Part shown: one piece after another, positions 1 through 9,613 of the stretch | Numbering within the stretch: the stretch's first letter is position 1 | Layout: each line of letters starts with the position of its first letter | NCBI GenBank assembly: GCA_018881555.1 | Contig: JACAXG010000065.1 | Span: forward strand, 643,042 to 707,041 | From: Amblyornis subalaris | Lineage: Eukaryota; Chordata; Aves; Passeriformes; Ptilonorhynchidae | Length of the DNA: 64,000 nucleotides | Direction: 5' to 3' | Notes under the pieces: generated by a model | Database searches by the model: none | Told to the model about the DNA's origin: nothing | What the model saw: only the letters and a program-made list of their open reading frames with translations | Program-made: the position numbers and the translations under genes

Positions 1-265
1 TTGGGAACGAAGATGTTAGAGAGAGAACAACAAGATAGTGGAAAGAAGCCAGATGAAGAGGGACTGTACCATCNTGGACTGAAACCAATCAGGTGTCCTG
101 AGAGGTGCATGCAGGGCGCATGGACAATGCGGGAGACCCAATCGGGTCGTGCGTGATCGCGTGAACTACAGCTGCAGAAATGCATAAGAATGGAGTAATG
201 TAAACAATAAACGGACTCTCGCGTAATCATATTGATTCGTTGTACGAGGGTCCCGTGCTCCCGCA
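1..265 (+). mobile_element. Endogenous retrovirus LTR, 3' part (cut by window edge)
   Basis: This stretch is more GC-rich than the DNA after it and carries CpG-containing words such as GCGTGATCGCG, which are rare in the AT-rich flank. A polyadenylation signal AATAAA lies at 206-211, about 55 bases before a CA dinucleotide at 264-265 where the composition changes abruptly. That is the expected R-U5 layout for an avian retroviral LTR read on the plus strand. The TG start and the left target-site duplication would lie before base 1, so completeness and family cannot be settled. No retroviral internal region follows at 266 onward, so it is a solo LTR or the 3' LTR of a provirus lying to the left. 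One N at base 74. Confidence 0.6.
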
Positions 266-2116
266 CCCTGCCATTGATTATCATATCCAAGAGATTTTTT
301 TTTTTACACACAGATAGACAACAGACATACATTTTTTTTTTTTCTTAGTGTTGTGGATAATAGCTGTATTTCTCTGCAATATCTGAGCACGGCAATGGCA
401 ATCATATTGATGATGTCTAGACTCTTGCTGTGGTTTTATTTATTTGTGAATCACAATTTTTTGGGAAGAAAAGGTTTTCTAAACTCAAATCCTTGAAGGT
501 AATGTGCTTTTGAGATTGAAGTATCCTATGTATATATTGAAATCCCATTTTGTCTGCTTGCACACTTTTACAAGGTGACTTCAAAATCCTACCACCATCT
601 GCAAGATTTTTTTAGGAATACTTTGCCTACCATAATAGGAATGGAAGATCAGTGCTGAAATTACAGACCGTCATTGAAAAAAAAAAAAAGAAAAGAAAAA
701 TAAAGGATAAAATGTGGAAGAAAAATAATAGTTTAAAACAAAGTACAATGCAATATTTTTGTTTTTAAAATTAAAAGACTGTTCAGAGACTGGTCCTTCG
801 TCTCTAATTTAGGTTATTTCCTTGAAAACTCTGAATTCTAGATTGATTTTAACTATTTATTTAGTTTTTCACTTTGTTGTGAATTATGCAAATGTATAAA
901 ACAGTTCATAACACTTTTGCTACTCTAGAAATGTTGTCTAGTTTGTAGTATGTGATCTAATTTCTTCTTTTGCAATGATGCAATGAATTCCTTGGTCTCC
1001 ACCATATATATGTATTTTACTTGTAAAGGGATGTTAATGCACCATTTTGTTTCTTTTGATTTGATTTGGAGAGGAGGAAGGTTGTCTACTTATTAAATTT
1101 CTGGACTAAAATCCAGTTTGAAATCTTAACAGGATTCCCACTAAACGATGAACTGTTCATATCTTTGCCTCAGTTTTTAAGCCATGAAGGATTCCCCATA
1201 AATGTAAGTTAAGCTAAACAGGGATTATAATAAATCAGTGGAAATAGATGGATACATGGAGCACTTTGCAAAGTTAAAACGATTGTATGGACTGTAAATT
1301 AAATGTTTATTACAAGTGCTAGCTGCCAAGATTCTGTGTAACTCAGTTATATACATGAACTGTAGTTGCATAAACCCCCTTAATTAACTCTCAAGGACTT
1401 TCTGAAAAAAGGTTACATGAACTAGACTACAGAATAACTGCTAGTCCTGACTTGATAACAGACACTAACAGAGCAAAAATGACAGTTTGATTCAGAGACA
1501 AACACAAGTCAGTCTTGAATGCCTGGCTTCCATTTTTCTGAGATGAGATAGCTGTCTTTATAAAGCTTCAGTGGTGAACATCCTGTCAGTTTAAAAGGTC
1601 AGACATTGCAAGTTATCAGCAAAAATGATGCTGTACAGACCATTGGAAGAAAGAATGATTTTATTATCTTCACTCACTTGTTATATACTTACTCTACTGT
1701 CCATCCCCAACAATTAGGAAGCTTATGGAAAAGAATAAAAGATATGCTGAATGGTGAACTGATTTTAGGTGTGATGCAGCATACTATATATGAAGGAGAT
1801 GTTGAAAAGTGTGGGAAGTGGGGTGAATAATTCTGGGTGATCTTACCTTAAAATATTTTTACCTTTAGCAAACAAATATTATATATTTAAATACATTTTT
1901 AGGTCTAGTATTTTATTAAGGCCACTGCAGTGTATTACAGTATATGGTAAAATATAGAAAATTAATCTGCTTTTTCTGTTTCTGAAAAGTACAGTTATAA
2001 GCATGTTCCATTCACACAGAAACAATATCAATCATGGACTGCCTTCTTTAGCCATTAAAAAAAAGAGAAAAGGTCATTATTTGCTATTGCCTATGATTTG
2101 TCTTTGATTTCGTGAA
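266..2116. other. Unique AT-rich DNA, no gene seen
   Basis: About 1.85 kb of AT-rich non-coding sequence. It holds homopolymer tracts (T-runs near 295-305 and 331-342, an A-rich purine run at 677-705) and no recognisable repeat family. The one short open frame (1606-1830) shows no domain and looks accidental. Confidence 0.6.
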
Positions 2117-2887
2117 TGTGGTGGGTTGACCCCATCTAGCAGCTGAGCACCTACACAGTTCCTTGCTTACTCCTTGTCACCCCAACCTAGCAGGATGGAT
2201 ATGGAAAAAAATAGGAAGAACAGGAGTAAGAAACCTTGTGGTTTGAAATAAACAGAGGGAAATCCTTCACCAGATACTGTTGCAGCAGAACCAGACTTGA
2301 CTTGAGGAATTTAAGCTGAATTATTTGCAATAAACATTGACTTACTGATTCAGGTTACTTGGAAACAAAGAAGACAAACATTTAATCACTTAGAGCTGGA
2401 CACCTCTCCTCCCTGCTTCCTTTACTCAACATTACCCTGGTCACTGCCTTGTTATCACCATGGGCTACACTCAGTCCCTTCAGTGACACAATGGCTGGTG
2501 CAGGTGGTCAGGCTCAGGATGGAGCAGCTTCTATCTTCCTCACTTTTCTTGTTCATTTCTTATTCTCTGGCACGCATCCTTCACAGGCTGCCCCATGTCT
2601 CTTCAGCGGCGTACCTCCTCTGACAAGTATTTATCCATATGCTGCCGTCCCCTTGCGGATGTACCTTGTCCTCTACAGGCCATCTCATACACCTCTGACA
2701 CCCGTTCCTTCATTCCCTCGTTCCATCCTTCCCACTCCTCTGACCACTTATAAATGTTTTCATAGGCACTACACGTTTGGCTCTTAGGCTCAGCTATATC
2801 TGGCACAGAGCAGTCCCTGACCTACTCCCGCAGAAGGCATCCCTGCAGCCTCTCACTACCACAGCTTTGCCATTTACACACAATACA
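2117..2887 (+). mobile_element. Solo LTR of an avian endogenous retrovirus (about 771 bp)
   Basis: The left end reads TGTGGTGGGTTGACCCC and the right end CACACAATACA, matching the TGTGGTGGGTTGACCC...CCAATACA type of long avian ERV LTR that I recall. Internal words also fit that family, including the CAGACTTGACTTGAGGAA block near 2290 and the pyrimidine-rich second half. AATAAA occurs at 2247-2252. Many substitutions relative to the remembered type suggest an old copy. I do not see a matching target-site duplication (CGTGAA on the left, ATATAT on the right), so it is strongly diverged or an end has been altered. No gag, pol or env remains are adjacent. The open frames at 2449-2787 (plus) and 2603-2806 (minus) lie inside the LTR and are not genes. 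Confidence 0.72.
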
Positions 2888-5800
2888 ATATATTAAGGCA
2901 TGATATATACAGATGAATTTTTCATTTAAGCTAAAAGCATAGTCCACCTGCATGCACAATGAAATTTGTATTAAAATTTATACATGTATATTGATTGCAG
3001 AAAAAAACATAAACTGCATACCTGAAAATTCAGTGCAAAACTCCAATATTTTTGTATACTGCATAAATGTATATGTGATGACAATAAAGGAGCATAGTTG
3101 AAGGTCAAAATTGAAGACTGTAGTATACCACTGACTGTGCACAGTTTAGAGTAAAATCACTTCTGTTCAAAAATGAGATCACCGATCTCCACAATATCAG
3201 TATCAATCATCTAGTTATTGCAGAGCAAGCTGTTATATGGTTGTTTTTAATTAGAATGTGAAGAATGTTTCTTGGATTATGACACTGCTGTGCAATACAA
3301 AAGTTCAGTTCCCTTTGAACAACTCTGTTTGTCAGTCTTCCATTACTTAAATGAGATGTTTGTATTTTCTTCTCTGACATCTACATTGTGAAGATAAATA
3401 CATACTCATGGTAGAAGAAGCCATGTGACTCAAAGAAGCAGTTGTAAATGCTAGCTGGGTGATTTTTAAAGGTTTGAAACTAATCTTTCAGCAAGAATGA
3501 AGTTGGACAAGTTTTGAAATGTTAATTTGACAATATGAATAAATTAGGATCGAAACCAATTTTTTTTAAACAAAGACCATTCAATTTTATGAAAGTTTTT
3601 TGAAACTATGTAAGCAACATAGCTTATTGTAATACAAACAAAGAACCATTTATTTTCTAAGATATTTTACTCAAAATTTTTGGAAAAGCAGGGTTTAGAG
3701 ATGAGTTTAGAGTATTTTGTTTTCAAAAGACACAACCTTGTATTCGTACTAAATTCTGTAATCTGTGAGAATGGAAACCATCTAGTTGCTTTTGGTTTTG
3801 TTTTTTTACTCTAATGGTAGAAATATCACTGACATTCAAATTGCCAGGGTATCTTTACTTTGAAAGAATCAGTGAGCCAGAGATTGTAATTTACATTCTT
3901 AACTCCTTTTTCCCAAAAAAAACCCCTTCACCTATAAAATTCCTAGATAATCATGTAGTTCCTTTATGAGTGTGATGAATGTTGTCTCACATTTAGTAAG
4001 AAACAACTACTTCAAAGCAGTAGTATGTGTGGAGTTGATTACAGCAGAGATAGTGAAAAGGTGACAGTACTGTGGGATTTAGAAACCATTCTTATGTGGT
4101 TTTCTTTTTCTTTCATCTTTAGTGATTGATGAGAGGCATGGAAGCCTATTGAGACAGCTGTTCTAACACTCACAAGAAAATTACAGAAATCATAGGAATG
4201 AATTTTTAGCTATTAAAAAAAAATCTTCAAGCAGTCCCATAATATTGACAAAAGAAAGCAAGTAGGAAATGTTCATGTTAACATTGATTCTAGCTGCACT
4301 TGAAAACTGCAAGAAAGTTGGGCTGCCACCTAAGAGATGCACATTTAGGTATCAAATGCAGATTTCCTCTTTTTACTTAGCTGTTTCTAAGTAAATTTTT
4401 TTGAAAGGAGGGTGAATTTCCTCTCTTTAGAAAAAGAATATGTGTACACTACTTCTTTCCAATCTTTTCTTCTAAATTGTAATGCAGAATTTATAGCAGC
4501 CCTGAAGGTAGCTGAAAACTTACCATCTTAATCAGAAAAAAAGGCACAATAAAGTATGCTTTATCCTTTAGGCGATGAATACTGTGTGAGTTATAAAGAG
4601 TTGGTGTTAGAGAGGAGGTGATTACAGTTTGGTCTGATGTGATTTTTGGCAGAGAGTGATTTTATTAGATGTGAGGGTAGCAAGTAGGTGACTGTTATGC
4701 CTTTGAACCTTTGCGTTAGTGATGGGATGGCTCTGAGCTCAGTAAAAAATGGCAGACATTTTATGTGCAGTTTATTTGTACATACTGAGGGCATTTTATG
4801 TTCAACTTCTTCATCGTACTGACTGTCTTTTTCATGGATCCCAACAGACCACTTCTCTAATGAAAATTGTGATCACCTAGATGCCTAAATCATTGAAGAA
4901 ACAAACTGTGTCATGAAAGTAATCAGGTTTCCGGATGGGAAAAATCCAAGAATAAAACAATCAGCAGGCAAAATTGTATTAATATGAAATAATTAATAAA
5001 TTATCATTTATCTTTATATGAAATAAATATTTCCACAACTTTTTAATCACTGAGCATTTTTAGAGTGTCTCTTTGATTGGATAAAACTATTTTCTAGAAA
5101 TATACCTGTTATGTATTCTAACTTTAATTATCATGCATTTTTATATTTTGAAGTATTTAAAGTAAATTGAAACCCAGCATTCATATTTACTATAGTGTTA
5201 TGTCAAGTGTGTTCCAAGTTATAGGAGTAGCCTTGTCAATCCTACTGTAAAATTTGCTAATATAAGTGCTCAGGATATACCCAGCTTCCTCTCATAGTTA
5301 AAAGCCACAAGCATGTCTGAAATGCCAAAAGACTTTAAGAAAATTCCATGTTCCTTAGTTCCAGCTGCATTTTTCTGTCTTTCTGCATGTATAGTGCACA
5401 AGCTGATTCTACACAAAAGGATGAAGTGAAAACACTTTAACCAACTCAATGTTATACATAGAGTATTTGACAACGTGCCACAGTATCTTTCAAACTGATG
5501 TCCTCTCTTTTATGTTATTATTTATGCATTTTTCCACAGTGTACAATTACTTTTTTGCTGAACAGCACAACACCAAACATATACAGTAATTTTGAATATA
5601 TTAGCAGCTGTGTTAAATCTATATTCAAGAAGAATATTATAGGATCCCCCAAAAGAAAGGCTGAGACCTTGGGTAAAACTTATTACAATTGAATATAGAG
5701 TCATGGTGAATTTTATTTTCTGTTATACTTTTTTNATACTCATGTTTCTTACAAAATAAAAGGTTTCATTTTCACAAGATGGACCACATAATGTAATTCC

Positions 5801-6494
5801 TTTTCAGTAGGTTTTACTGCAAGATATCAGGAAGAAAAATGCAAGCCCTTGAACACGAGTCTTCTCATCTGTGTTGTTAAGAATCACTTGAATACAAAAC
5901 TGCAGCTCATTCAGTCAGCTCCTAGACTAGAAAAGATTTTTTTTTGGTCACTTGAAAAAGGTATCAGAATATTATAAGTCAGCTAAGTTGTCAAGAAAAT
6001 TTGCATTATTGCAAAATAAATATTTTAAGAGGAAATAGATGTGCAAACAAGCAACAAGATCTTAGAACAAACTTCCTGGATGAAAACATGCTAAGCGTTG
6101 TCATACAAACTGTTTAGTCAGGAAGTATATTTCTGAGTGTTGTGCTTCTTTTGATAGCAATAGTTAATGAACTATCACACTATGAAGACTCACTTTATCT
6201 CAATTATTAACAAAACATCCTGCTTAAATAAGCTTGCTTCTTAATAAGCAATACCAAAACGTTTTGACTGCTACAAAATAGAATATTTTGCTATAAGCTC
6301 AGTTTTCTTTTCCTGTTTATGAATGCCCATGTACAATTTTCTTTAATTGTCCTTACTTAAAGCTCTAATTTTGTAATCTTATCAATAGGCTGCTGTGTCA
6401 ATCTTGTCTCAGCTTTAAATACAATAGAGCAAGTTTTACTGGAAAAATATTCTGAGCCAAATTAAGTCTGTATATTGCTTATGAACTCAATAAA
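2888..6494. other. Unique AT-rich DNA, no gene seen
   Basis: About 3.6 kb of AT-rich sequence with no recognisable coding exon, LTR or CR1 piece. Open frames around 4591-4794, 5270-5473 and 5498-5704 are short, overlap on opposite strands and have low-information translations. There is one N at 5735. Confidence 0.55.
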
Positions 6495-6963
6495 AGAAAG
6501 ACATAGACCTGTTGAAGTGAGTCCAGAGGAGAGACACAAAACAGGTCAGGGGGCTGAAGCATCTCTCCTCTGAAGAAACCCTGAGAGAGCTGCGGTTGCA
6601 CAGTCTGAAGAAGAGAAGGCTCTGGGAAGATCTCATTGGAGCCCTTTGATATTTTGAAGGGTTGTGTAAGAAAGATGGAGACAAGCTTTTTAATAATGAC
6701 AGGACAAAGGGCAATGCTTTTAAACTAAAAGGGTTTTGACTCAGCCTAGATATAAGGAAGAAATTTTTTGCAATGAGGGTGCTGAACCACTGGCACAGGG
6801 TGCCCAGAGAGGTGGTAGATTCCTCATCCCTGGAAACAGATTGTACGAGGCTCTGAGCAATCTGATCTAGTTAAAGATTACCCTGCTCATTGCAGGTTGG
6901 GTGGACTAGATGAGCTTCAAAGGTTCCTTCCAACCCAAACGATTCTATGATCCTGTGATTCTA
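6495..6963 (+). mobile_element. CR1 LINE, 5'-truncated 3' end
   Basis: Plus-strand CR1 retrotransposon tail. It begins at the CR1 word GACATAGACCTGTTGAAG, runs through the CCAGAGGAGAGAC, CTGAAGAAGAGAAGGCTCTGG and TGCCCAGAGAGGTGGTAGA blocks of the CR1 3' region, and ends in the characteristic terminal repeats (CGATTCTATGATCCTGTGATTCT, partial, 6940-6963). CR1 elements insert by target-primed reverse transcription, so most copies, like this one, keep only the last few hundred bases. The copy is non-coding and contains small A/T-run changes, for example GAAATTTTTTG. An antisense open frame at 6487-6714 is a chance product of this repeat. Confidence 0.93.
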
Positions 6964-7842
6964 AATCAAATTATTGGAGAAAGAAGTTCATTTGATAGAA
7001 CATACCCAGGAAACCAATATCTTGAGTATTCAAACAATTATGTTATTAATCAGTGGTTTGTATGATCAAAAGTCTTGTCTATACTTAGTTCTTTAGAAAT
7101 CCCAGGATATCTTTGTCACATGTTTGTTCTTATTTGAATTTTTTGGAGTAAGACAAATCCAAATATATTAGCTTGTATCTTTTGACTCTTTAACTCCAAT
7201 TGCAAATCAGAACACATGCATTGATCTGTATTAACTACTGATGTCTCCCATTCTTGGCTAATTAGCTATTTGATTTTATAGGAATTGAGATGCTAATTCA
7301 GTAAAGAACTGATTTTATCTCCTATTTCACATGGAAACAAACAAAATCACCATTATTATTGTTGTATTTTCCATATGTGAGTTTTTTTCTGCAAGCATCT
7401 CAACATCAGAGTTTTAGAGGGTAAGGCACAGCTATTTATGCAAAAAAAACCCCAAGTCCAGGCCCACAAATTCATACAGTCAGAAATTGAATGGGCTCCT
7501 TACACATTTATCTTTGTGCTTATAGCTTCCAATACTTAGCAAGAAATGTGATATATAAGTGTATATTCAGCACTGTTAAATTTGTTTAGTACAATATCTC
7601 GTTTCATCCTAAGTTGATACAAAGTCCATGCTCAATAAATCTTCGAAATAAAAACCTGTGCTATATAAATAGAGGCTTGCCTTTTCTCCTCTACATTTTG
7701 CAAATAAAAAATGCTTTATTAATATTTTTATACTGTTATCTTAAGAATGTTATTCACTTAGTATCTTAACCACAATATCTGAATTTTTGAATCAACTGGC
7801 TTGATTTTAATGTTGGGATGATTTTTTTTTAGAAACATTCCC
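6964..7842. other. Unique AT-rich DNA, no gene seen
   Basis: About 880 bp between two CR1 relics. I see no exon, RNA gene or repeat family in it, only short A and T runs. Confidence 0.5.
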
Positions 7843-7893
7843 CATGGCAGGAGAACTGGAACTAGATGATCATTCAGGTCCTTTCAACTCCCT
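7843..7893 (+). mobile_element. Short CR1 3'-end relic
   Basis: The words GGCAGGAGAACTGGAACTAG and ATGATCATTCAGGTCCTTTC match the last part of CR1 copies just before the terminal octamers (compare GAACTAGATGATCTTTAAGGTCC in the better-preserved copy near 26690). About 50 bp is recognisable and the terminal octamers are lost or eroded. It lies in the same orientation as, and just upstream of, another CR1 3' end. Confidence 0.6.
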
Positions 7894-7939
7894 ACCTAAA
7901 TGCAGTTATCTTAGTGGTATTAGCCTATTTGAGTGTCAC

Positions 7940-8126
7940 CAAACAAAGAATAGGTTGCCTGGAGAGGTTGCGTAGTCTACATCTCTGCAGATATTAAAAA
8001 CTTCACTGCATGTGGTTCTGGGCAACCCACTCTAGCTTTCCTTGCTTGAGCAGTGGGTGGAATTAGATGATTTGGAGAGGCCCTCTCCAGCCTTCACTCT
8101 ACTGTGTTTGATTCTGTGATTCTGTT
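7940..8126 (+). mobile_element. CR1 LINE, short 5'-truncated copy
   Basis: About 187 bp of CR1 tail on the plus strand. Recognisable blocks are AATAGGTTGCCTGGAGAGGT, GCAGATATTAAAAACTTCAC, CTGGGCAACCCACTCTAGC, a TTGAGCAGTGGGTGGAATTA segment and the end GATTCTGTGATTCTGT. The GATTCTGTGATTCTG type of terminal repeat differs from the GATTCTATGATCC ends of the neighbouring copies, so it probably belongs to another CR1 subfamily. It is severely 5'-truncated and has no coding potential. Confidence 0.9.
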
Positions 8127-8716
8127 TAATAGCTTTTTTTGAAGACAAGAGAATTTACATTTCTGTCATGCATTGTCTTTGTATAAAGAATGGGATTGTT
8201 CTTTTTTATATGATATATCTAGTTTAAAACAGAAATAAACCTTTTTTTTTCATTAAAAAAATGCTGCAACAGCACTCCATAACCAAATTGAGCCTTTTGA
8301 TAAAGTTGTCATGAAACTGATTGTAATAAACTCTGTCAGAAAGAGGAAGTGTATGCCTATCTCTTCAGCCTGTAATAATAACTGATGATGTGATCCAGAG
8401 GTAAAAATCTATTTGGTTTGCTCTATCAGCTGCCTCATTTTTAACCCTGTGAGAGATATAAAAATTGCACAAAGGCATTAACTATGCTAATAAACATATA
8501 AAATCAGTAAGAAATTGAAAGTCAACAGAGTAAAAGGTATTCAAACATGATGGAGATAAGATCTGGCCAAAAGTTGTTTTGTAGGTCAGAATATCTCTAA
8601 GACATGCCATGAGCAAGATATTCAGAGCGCCGGTGTGTCTGTGGTCTAATTGCAGCCCACAACTAGGGTACATGAGTCGTTATGAAAGTAACTATAAAAT
8701 CATAACATTCAAAACT
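8127..8716. other. Unique DNA between CR1 copies, no gene seen
   Basis: About 590 bp, AT-rich, without a recognisable element. A minus-strand open frame at 8482-8673 exists but has no supporting context. Confidence 0.45.
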
Positions 8717-8993
8717 CATAGAATAATTTGATTTGGAAGTGACCTTTAAAACTCATCTCATGGAACCCCACTGCAACGAGCAGGGTCATCTTCAACTAGT
8801 CCAACCTGACCTTGAATGTTTCCAAGGATCGGATGTCTACCACTTCTCTGGGAAACGTTTTCTAGTGTTTCACCATCCTCATTGTAAAAAAATTCTACTT
8901 TAGATCTAGTCTGAATTGACCCATTTTCAGTTTAAAATTATTACCCCTTGTCCTACCACTACAGGCCTTACTAGTGTCTGTCCCCATCTTTCT

Positions 8994-9257
8994 TAGAAGG
9001 CCAATACATTGGTCAAGCAGGACTTGTCCTTCATGAAGCCATGCTGGCTGTCTTGAATCATGTCCCTGTCCTCCATGTGCCTTAGCACGGCTTCCAGGAG
9101 GATCTGTTCCAAGACCTTCCCAGGCCCAGAGGTGAGACAGACAGGTCGGCAGCTCCAAGGGTCCTCCTCTCTACCCTTTTTAAAAATGAGTGCAAGTTTT
9201 CCCTTTTTCCAGTCACCTGGGACTTCACCTACTGCCATGACTTTTCAGTTGTCATGG
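8994..9257 (-). pseudogene. CR1 ORF2 reverse-transcriptase fragment (dead)
   Basis: This is the N-terminal portion of a CR1 reverse transcriptase. Visible motifs in order are EVPGDWKKGKL, LIFKKGREEDPW, RPVCLTSGPGKVLEQILLE, AVLRHMEDRDMIQDSQHGF and KSCLTNVLAF, equal to the conserved CR1 stretch leading into the first RT motifs. Just upstream, EKSWQ is in another frame from VGEVPGDW, so there is a frameshift near 9238. The open frame ends at the deletion junction around 8994-9002, so no active-site residues remain. In its original LINE this protein copied CR1 RNA into DNA at a nicked target; here it cannot function. Confidence 0.85.
9253..9257 (+). repeat. Target-site duplication, left copy (CATGG)
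   Basis: CATGG immediately precedes the LTR beginning TGTAAAG at 9258. The identical CATGG stands at 9609-9613 after the LTR. Removing one copy plus the LTR restores a continuous CR1 reading (minus strand TCTCCATG joined to ACAACTGAAAAGTCATGG). Confidence 0.85.
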
Positions 9258-9608
9258 TGTAAAGTCCCAGACTCGCTCGACGAGCTTCTAAAAGGGGCTT
9301 AGGTTATTCTGTACTCTAAGGCAGGCGCACAGGAGAAATGTGATGTTTTCAGGAAATTAAACAACAAACTTTATAATAATAATCAATGCTTGAGTTCCAG
9401 CATGATCCCAGCTCCTGGGGCCCTCCCACCCCGGTGGGGCTTCAGGTGTGCCAGTGACTGACAGCCTCTCTGGGCTGGAATAGAGGCTCCAGGGGGGTGT
9501 GGTGTGGAGCAATGCACATCCTACTTTTCGCAGAACTTGCCCTGCCTCCCTCACAGACACACACTTTGGTTGTTTTGAGACAGTAATCATTTTCTCCAGC
9601 CTTTCACA
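9258..9608. mobile_element. 351-bp solo LTR inserted in CR1
   Basis: The element begins TGTAAAGTCCCAG and ends CTTTCACA, so its ends are near-perfect inverted repeats (TGTAAAG against TGTGAAAG on the other strand) with the canonical TG...CA. A perfect 5-bp duplication CATGG flanks it (9253-9257 and 9609-9613), the size usual for ERVL-type integrases. The interrupted CR1 sequence aligns continuously on both sides, which fixes the boundaries to the base. The interior has a GC-rich block (9405-9495) and a TTTATAATAATAAT stretch near 9370; read on the minus strand, ATTATAAAG could be a TATA box. The LTR's orientation and family are uncertain. No internal retroviral sequence remains. Minus-strand and plus-strand open frames at 9357-9665 and 9499-9741 merely straddle the insertion. 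Confidence 0.82.
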
Positions 9609-9613
9609 CATGG
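9609..9613 (+). repeat. Target-site duplication, right copy (CATGG)
   Basis: Second copy of the 5-bp duplication flanking the LTR at 9258-9608; identical to 9253-9257. Confidence 0.85.

Noticed and set aside
2449..2787. 112-codon plus-strand open frame.
   Set aside because: It is inside the solo LTR at 2117-2887, in its pyrimidine-rich half, which yields Pro/Ser/Leu-rich nonsense translations.
8482..8673. A minus-strand frame beginning MYPSCGLQLDHRHTGALNIL, superficially like the zinc-ribbon and LD...ALNIL end of TnpB/Fanzor nucleases.
   Set aside because: Only about 20 residues resemble it, the first Cys of the CxxC pair is Tyr, no upstream RuvC residues or second Cys pair are seen, and nothing marks an element's ends. 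Chance similarity is more likely.
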